This document shows positions 6,013 through 10,534 of a DNA stretch of 10,534 bases, piece by piece. The DNA lies in contig CAJMRM010000067.1 of NCBI GenBank assembly GCA_905215775.1, positions 1-10,534 of the forward strand. The letters run 5' to 3'. The notes under the pieces are model-generated. The model was given only the letters and a program-made list of their open reading frames with translations. It ran no database searches and was not told where the DNA came from. This DNA comes from an uncultured bacterium (GTDB lineage Bacteria; Bacillota; Clostridia; Lachnospirales; Lachnospiraceae). The first letter of the stretch is position 1. Each line of letters starts with the position of its first letter. Position numbers and translations under genes: made by a program.

Positions 6013-8592
6013 ATGAATCTTGTTGAAAAAGTATTTGGAACGCACAGTGAACGGGAGTTAAAGCTGATCTACCCGATTATCGATAAAATTGAAAAGCTGC
6101 GTCCGGAAATGCAGAAAATGAGCGACGAGGAATTAAAGGACCAGACCAGAAAGTTTAAAGAGCGTCTGGCAGCCGGAGAGACCCTGGATGATCTCCTGCC
6201 GGAGGCCTTCGCCACAGTCCGGGAAGCGGCAAAGAGAACCTTAAATATGGAGCACTACCCGGTACAGCTCATCGGCGGTATCGTCCTGCATCAGGGCCGT
6301 ATCTCAGAGATGAAGACCGGTGAAGGAAAGACCCTTGTGTCCACATGTCCGGCGTATTTAAACGCCCTGTCCGGGAAAGGCGTGCAGATCGTAACGGTCA
6401 ACGACTATCTGGCAAAGCGTGACGCCGAGTGGATGGGACAGGTTCATGAATTTTTAGGCCTTAAGGTGGGCGTGGTATTGAACTCCATGACCCCTGAGGA
6501 AAGAAAGGCCGCCTACAACTGCGATATCACCTATGTGACGAACAATGAGCTGGGCTTTGACTATCTTCGTGACAATATGGCCATCTACAAAGAGCAGATG
6601 GTTCTGAGGGATCTGGATTACTGTATCATCGACGAGGTGGACTCGGTCCTCATCGACGAGGCCAGAACGCCTCTGATCATTTCCGGCCAGAGCGGGAAGT
6701 CCACAAAGCTTTACGAGGTCTGCGATGTGCTGGCGAGACAGCTGACCCGGGGCGAGGAGTCCGGAGAGTTCAATAAATTCAACGCTATCATGGGCGAGGA
6801 GATCGAGGAGACCGGAGATTTCATTGTCAATGAGAAGGATAAGGTTGTAAACCTGACGGCCGAAGGCGTTAAGAAGGTGGAGCAGTTCTTCCATATTGAA
6901 AACCTGGCCGATCCGGAGAACCTGGAGATCCAGCATAATATCATCCTGGCCCTCCGTGCCAATTACATGATGTTCCGGGATAAGGACTATGTGGTAAAGG
7001 ACGACGAGGTACTGATCGTTGACGAGTTCACTGGCCGTATTATGCCGGGCCGCCGGTATTCCGACGGTCTCCACCAGGCCATTGAGGCAAAGGAGCACGT
7101 AAACGTAAGAAGAGAGTCTAGGACTCTGGCTACCATCACCTTCCAGAACTTCTTTAATAAGTTCCGCAAAAAGGCCGGTATGACCGGTACTGCCCAGACG
7201 GAGGAGCGGGAGTTCCGGAATATTTACGGCATGGATGTTATCGTGATCCCCACCAACCGCCCGGTGATCCGTAAGGACCTGGAGGACGCCGTTTATAAGA
7301 CAAAGAAGGAAAAATTCCACGCGGTTGTGGAGGAGATCGTAAAGACCCATGAAAAGGGCCAGCCGGTGCTGGTAGGAACCATTACCATCGAAACCTCTGA
7401 AATGCTGAGCCATATGCTGAAAAAGCGCGGAGTTCCCCATAAGGTGTTAAACGCCAAGTTCCATGAGCTGGAGGCGGAGATCGTTGCGGAGGCCGGCGTA
7501 CACGGCGCTGTGACCATCGCCACCAACATGGCCGGCCGTGGTACGGATATCAAGCTGGACGACGAATCCAAGGCCCTGGGCGGCTTAAAGATCATCGGTA
7601 CAGAGCGTCATGAATCCAGGCGTATCGATAACCAGCTGCGCGGCCGTTCCGGCCGTCAGGGAGACCCGGGTGAATCCCGCTTCTACCTGTCTCTGGAGGA
7701 TGATCTGATGCGTCTCTTCGGCTCTGATAAGCTCATGAGCATGTTCAATGCCCTGGGCGTACCGGAGAATGAGCAGATCGAGCATAAGATGCTGTCCACA
7801 GCCATCGAAAAGGCCCAGAAAAAGATCGAGACAAACAACTACGGAATTCGTGAGAACCTGCTGAAATATGATGAGGTAATGAACGAGCAGCGCGAGGTGA
7901 TCTATGCGGAGCGTCTCCAGGTATTAAACGGGGAGAACATGCGCGATGTGATCATGAAGATGTTAAACGACATCGTGGAGGGCGCTGTGGACATGTCCAT
8001 TGGAGATGAACAGTCTGCGGATAAGTGGGATTTCAAGGAATTAAATGAGCTGATCCTTCCGATCATCCCCTTAAAGCCCCTGGAGCTCAATGACGAGATC
8101 CGCCGTATGAAGAAGGATGAGTTAAAGCATGCCTTAAAGGAAAAGGCAACCAAGTTCTATGAGGCCAAGGAGGCAGAGTTCCCGGATGCAGAGCAGATCC
8201 GTGAAATCGAGCGGGTGGTTCTCTTAAAGGTGATCGACAACAAATGGATGTCCCATATTGATGATATGGATCAGCTGCGCCAGGGAATCGGCCTTCAGGC
8301 CTATGGTCAGAGGGATCCGCTGGTAGAGTACAAGATGAGCGGCTATGAGATGTTCGAGGATATGTCCTCTGCCATCCGTGAAGACACTGTCCGTATCCTC
8401 TGCCATATCCGTGTGGAGCAGAAGATCGAGAGAGAGGCTGCGGCCCGGGTAACAGGCACCAACAGGGACAATACCTCCGCAAGAACGCCCCAGAGACGTG
8501 CGGCCCAGAAGATCTACCCCAACGATCCCTGTCCCTGCGGATCCGGTAAAAAATATAAACAGTGCCACGGCAGGAAGCCGTTAGCCCAGTAA
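6013..8592 (+). CDS. secA: Protein translocase subunit SecA (ATPase)
   Basis: The motor ATPase that drives preproteins through SecYEG at the membrane, 859 residues, within the normal range. Walker A MKTGEGKT is at residues 100-107 and the DEAD-like Walker B DEVD at 207-210, followed by the conserved SVLIDEARTPLIISG. Helicase motifs in the second nucleotide-binding domain are intact (NMAGRGTDIKLDD; HESRRIDNQLRGRSGRQGD). The C-terminus carries a full SEC-C zinc motif with C840, C842, C851 and H852. A GTG at 5962 is in frame, but the ATG at 6013 is chosen. AGGAG (6000-6004) sits 8 bases before it, and MNLVEKVFGTHSERELK is the usual SecA N-terminus. It is transcribed with prfB, which starts 16 bases after its stop, a common Firmicute arrangement. 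Confidence 0.98.
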   Translation: MNLVEKVFGTHSERELKLIYPIIDKIEKLRPEMQKMSDEELKDQTRKFKERLAAGETLDDLLPEAFATVREAAKRTLNMEHYPVQLIGGIVLHQGRISEMKTGEGKTLVSTCPAYLNALSGKGVQIVTVNDYLAKRDAEWMGQVHEFLGLKVGVVLNSMTPEERKAAYNCDITYVTNNELGFDYLRDNMAIYKEQMVLRDLDYCIIDEVDSVLIDEARTPLIISGQSGKSTKLYEVCDVLARQLTRGEESGEFNKFNAIMGEEIEETGDFIVNEKDKVVNLTAEGVKKVEQFFHIENLADPENLEIQHNIILALRANYMMFRDKDYVVKDDEVLIVDEFTGRIMPGRRYSDGLHQAIEAKEHVNVRRESRTLATITFQNFFNKFRKKAGMTGTAQTEEREFRNIYGMDVIVIPTNRPVIRKDLEDAVYKTKKEKFHAVVEEIVKTHEKGQPVLVGTITIETSEMLSHMLKKRGVPHKVLNAKFHELEAEIVAEAGVHGAVTIATNMAGRGTDIKLDDESKALGGLKIIGTERHESRRIDNQLRGRSGRQGDPGESRFYLSLEDDLMRLFGSDKLMSMFNALGVPENEQIEHKMLSTAIEKAQKKIETNNYGIRENLLKYDEVMNEQREVIYAERLQVLNGENMRDVIMKMLNDIVEGAVDMSIGDEQSADKWDFKELNELILPIIPLKPLELNDEIRRMKKDELKHALKEKATKFYEAKEAEFPDAEQIREIERVVLLKVIDNKWMSHIDDMDQLRQGIGLQAYGQRDPLVEYKMSGYEMFEDMSSAIREDTVRILCHIRVEQKIEREAAARVTGTNRDNTSARTPQRRAAQKIYPNDPCPCGSGKKYKQCHGRKPLAQ

Positions 8593-8608
8593 GAGAGGAC
8601 GAAATTCT

Positions 8609-9745
8609 ATGGTTGAGTTAGATCAGTTTAAATATACGTTATCCACATATGAAAAACCGCTTCAGGAAGTTCGGGAATCCTTAAACCTGGATGCGAAGAT
8701 CAGGCGGATCGACGAGCTTGACAAGACCATGGAGGAGCCCCGCTTCTGGGAAGATGCAGAATTATCCACAAGGCTTGTGAAGGAAGCGAAGCATTTAAAA
8801 GATACGGTCGCGGAGTTTAACAGGCTTCAGAACCAGTACGAAGAAATCGGTCTGATGATCGAAATGGGGTACGAGGAAAACGATCCGGCCATCGTTCCGG
8901 AGATCCAGAAGATGGTGGATGAGTTTTCCGATGAGCTGGAGGCCTTGCGGCTCCGTACCCTGCTGACAGGGGAATACGATGGCAATCATGCCATCATGCG
9001 TCTCAACGCCGGAGCCGGAGGCACCGAATCCTGCGACTGGTGCAGCATCCTTTACCGGATGTACTGCCGGTGGGCAGAGAGCAAGGGCTTTTCCGTGGAG
9101 ATGCTGGACTATCTGGCCGGTGAGGAGGCCGGGATCAAGTCGGTGACGCTCCAGATCAACGGGGAGAATGCCTTCGGGTATCTGAAATCCGAGCGGGGCG
9201 TCCACCGCCTGGTGCGGATCTCGCCGTTCAACGCCAACGGAAAGAGGCAGACCTCCTTTGTATCCTGTGATGTGATGCCGGATATTGAGGAGGACCTGGA
9301 TGTGGAGATCAATCCGGATGACCTAAGGATCGATACCTACCGGTCCAGCGGCGCCGGCGGACAGCATATCAATAAGACCTCCTCCGCCGTCCGTATTACC
9401 CATATCCCCACAGGGATCGTGGTGCAGTGCCAGAATGAACGGTCCCAGTTCCAGAACAAGGACCGGGCCATGCAGATGTTAAAGGCAAAGCTTTATATGC
9501 TGAAGCAGCAGGAGAATGCGGAGAAGATCTCGGATATCCGCGGGGATATCAAGGAGATCGCCTGGGGCAGCCAGATCCGCTCCTATGTGCTCCAGCCTTA
9601 TACCCTCATTAAGGACCACAGGACCGGCTTTGAGAGCGGAAACGTGACCAGTGTGCTGGATGGCGGCATCGACGGATTCATCAGCGCGTACCTTAAGTGG
9701 GAGAGCCTGGGACGGCCGCAGGTGAAGGGCGGAGAGAGCGAATAA
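8609..9745 (+). CDS. prfB: Peptide chain release factor 2 (no frameshift)
   Basis: Class-I release factor that recognises UGA and UAA and triggers peptide release on the ribosome, 378 residues in one uninterrupted frame. The stop-codon-reading tripeptide SPF is at 205-207 and the catalytic GGQ at 250-252, within SSGAGGQHINKTSSAVRITH. Many bacterial prfB genes carry an in-frame UGA near codon 26 that needs a +1 frameshift. Here the equivalent place (L25 N26 L27 D28, TTA AAC CTG GAT at 8681-8692) is plain coding sequence, so that autoregulation is absent. The ATG is preceded by GAGAGGA. It is second in the secA-prfB unit and followed by a stem-loop at 9833-9866. Confidence 0.97.
   Translation: MVELDQFKYTLSTYEKPLQEVRESLNLDAKIRRIDELDKTMEEPRFWEDAELSTRLVKEAKHLKDTVAEFNRLQNQYEEIGLMIEMGYEENDPAIVPEIQKMVDEFSDELEALRLRTLLTGEYDGNHAIMRLNAGAGGTESCDWCSILYRMYCRWAESKGFSVEMLDYLAGEEAGIKSVTLQINGENAFGYLKSERGVHRLVRISPFNANGKRQTSFVSCDVMPDIEEDLDVEINPDDLRIDTYRSSGAGGQHINKTSSAVRITHIPTGIVVQCQNERSQFQNKDRAMQMLKAKLYMLKQQENAEKISDIRGDIKEIAWGSQIRSYVLQPYTLIKDHRTGFESGNVTSVLDGGIDGFISAYLKWESLGRPQVKGGESE
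8639..8770. promoter_or_regulatory. Two exact DnaA boxes inside early prfB
   Basis: TTATCCACA occurs exactly at 8639-8647 and again at 8762-8770, within codons of prfB and in the opposite orientation to the boxes upstream of secA. By chance, one exact copy in either orientation is expected about 0.08 times in a window this size with even base composition, yet four are present in the window. Binding is not shown; these may be coincidental codon choices (Leu-Ser-Thr in both cases). Confidence 0.4.
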
Positions 9746-9832
9746 GCAGATTTAGGGCGGCAGCAGAGATCCCGTTGGTTTCTGGCCTGGCAGAGTCCGG
9801 TCTGCGGGAAGATGGATAAAAAGAAAAGTGAG

Positions 9833-9866
9833 GACCGGTTCCTGGGCTTGTGCCCTGGGACCGGTC
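9833..9866. terminator. Stem-loop terminator between prfB and the leftward SecB-like gene
   Basis: GACCGGTTCC (9833-9842) pairs with GGGACCGGTC (9857-9866), including one T-G pair. Inside a T/T mismatch, GGGC (9844-9847) pairs with GCCC (9852-9855), closing a TTGT loop. Leftward the stem is followed by CTCACTTTTCTTTTTATCC, a usable U-rich tail for the SecB-like gene. Rightward the tail is only TGTTTGG, so termination of prfB may be weaker. It probably serves both converging units. Confidence 0.75.
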
Positions 9867-9905
9867 TGTTTGGTGAAGGGCTATTTTCACAAATCTGGTT
9901 TTGAA

Positions 9906-10337
9906 TTAGTCCGTCATACTTTTATAATAATCGACCACATTTACAAATGGAATTGTAATTTTACCATTATTAAAAATATTTGATGTAATTGCTTCTATTT
10001 TTCCTCTTGCAATGCCAATTACAGCGGCAGCGCCATTGACGCCTGCGAGCTGTTTGAAATTTTTCTCATCTATCCCCCCTTCTGAAAGAAAGGCCCCTTC
10101 CAGGGTCAATTCCATTTTGAATTTCTGTTCCCCGGATTGATCGATCTCAATCTCAAAGTCGATCGTCAGCTGAGAAAAAAAACCATCCTCATTTTTTTCA
10201 AAATAAGGCTCGTTTATATTGAGCCCAAAACTTCTTTTTGCTTCTTTTTCAACGTCTACAATGGTATTCTCGACTGTAAGATTTTTGATGGTCGTACCAA
10301 CCAGTTCGATTCCGGTTGCGATTAAATTTAATTCCAT
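9906..10337 (-). CDS. SecB-like chaperone, probably the chaperone of a TAC module
   Basis: A 143-residue protein with the pattern of the SecB fold. The N-terminal strands (IATGIELVGTTIKNLTVEN) resemble the start of SecB. A middle strand pair (FFSQLTIDFEIEI, KFKMELTLEGAFLS) is followed by a C-terminal helix region (AAAVIGIARGKIEAITSNI), a short turn with N-G-K, and ITIPFVNVVDYYKS. These last parts parallel the SecB layout of ...YAR..I......G..P...L..VNF...Y. Canonical SecB delivers unfolded preproteins to SecA in Proteobacteria. In toxin-antitoxin-chaperone systems, SecB-like proteins instead fold and protect the antitoxin. The start ATG overlaps the upstream stop (TAATG) and follows GAGGAGG (10348-10354). 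The DNA is AT-rich compared with prfB, suggesting acquisition. The fold call is from pattern recognition only. Confidence 0.75.
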   Translation of the reverse strand: MELNLIATGIELVGTTIKNLTVENTIVDVEKEAKRSFGLNINEPYFEKNEDGFFSQLTIDFEIEIDQSGEQKFKMELTLEGAFLSEGGIDEKNFKQLAGVNGAAAVIGIARGKIEAITSNIFNNGKITIPFVNVVDYYKSMTD

Positions 10338-10534
10338 TATGCAATTGCCTCCTCTTCAGAAAGATATGCGGTCCATCCGCTCCTTCTTCTTTTCTCCTCA
10401 ATCTTTTCAGAGTCCCATCTGACAACGGTATAGTTAGACTTTGCACATGGTTTTTCCAGACTGACAGATAATTCCAGATCGATCTTTTGACAGATATCAT
10501 TTAATGTTTTAATTGTAAAATTATATTCTCTGCT
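10337..10534 (-). CDS. C-terminal part of an XRE/HigA-like helix-turn-helix protein (partial, antitoxin candidate)
   Basis: The last 65 codons of a leftward gene that continues beyond the right edge. The visible start, SREYNFTIKTLNDICQKIDL then ELSVSL, matches the end of many XRE-family domains: the final helix of the helix-turn-helix domain and the following beta strand. After it comes a tail of about 45 residues, basic in the middle (EEKRRR) and with aromatic residues Y35, W40, W54 and Y57 counted from the first visible residue. It ends in an acidic EEEAIA. Its stop overlaps the SecB-like start by one base, so the two are translationally coupled. In TAC systems the HigA-type antitoxin has just such an extra C-terminal tail (chaperone-addiction sequence). 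The frame was read directly from the reverse complement. A plain transcriptional regulator is the alternative, and no toxin is visible in the window. Confidence 0.7.
   Translation of the reverse strand, partial: SREYNFTIKTLNDICQKIDLELSVSLEKPCAKSNYTVVRWDSEKIEEKRRRSGWTAYLSEEEAIA

Noticed and set aside
6454..7440. Long antisense ORF (328 residues) opposite secA
   Set aside because: A mirror frame of a conserved, GC-biased gene; no ribosome site or protein family is seen. The same applies to the 188-residue antisense frame over the NlpC/P60 linker (1898-2464).
9906..10337. SecB-like protein as the export chaperone of the nearby SecA
   Set aside because: The genes are on opposite strands in different units with different base composition, and the coupling is to a HigA-like gene. 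Proximity to secA is probably coincidental, although the SecA zinc tail means it cannot be excluded.
10249..10500. 83-residue leftward ORF overlapping the SecB-like start
   Set aside because: It overlaps both the SecB-like gene and the HigA-like frame, and its composition is unlike a real protein. The true frame here is the one ending at 10337.

Overview
The window looks like chromosomal DNA from a moderately GC-rich member of the Clostridia, most likely a Lachnospiraceae-type gut Firmicute. The evidence is the two-subunit iron-sulfur L-serine dehydratase, the secA-prfB gene pair, a long-form ribosome hibernation factor, strong AGGAGG-type ribosome binding sites and the protein sequences themselves. 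The genus cannot be fixed from the sequence alone.

Layout. (1) Positions 26-4213 form one rightward transcription unit: a promoter with an extended -10, a hairpin-rich leader, thioredoxin reductase (trxB), a secreted SH3/NlpC-P60 cell-wall hydrolase, then sdaAB and sdaAA (L-serine to pyruvate and ammonia). It ends in a stem-loop shared with the leftward genes. (2) Positions 4221-5442 run leftward: a small flavodoxin-like protein, a terminator, and hpf with a near-consensus promoter. (3) Positions 5384-6012 are about 630 bases without a gene, between the divergent hpf and secA. They hold the hpf promoter, five DnaA-box-like 9-mers (two exact, in direct tandem), an imperfect 10-bp inverted repeat and the secA promoter. 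(4) Positions 6013-9745 carry secA (preprotein translocase ATPase) and prfB (peptide chain release factor 2). This prfB reads straight through without the usual programmed frameshift. (5) From about 9900 to the right edge the DNA becomes clearly AT-rich and carries two leftward, one-base-overlapping genes: the C-terminal part of an XRE/HigA-like helix-turn-helix protein and a SecB-like chaperone.

Function. Most of the window is housekeeping: redox balance, wall remodelling, serine catabolism, protein export and translation. The most notable accessory element is the pair at the right edge. Its gene order and the antitoxin-like tail match a toxin-antitoxin-chaperone (TAC) module, in which a SecB-like chaperone protects an unstable HigA-type antitoxin. 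The toxin gene would lie beyond the window. The second notable element is the concentration of DnaA-box sequences around secA and prfB, away from any visible dnaA or oriC gene context.
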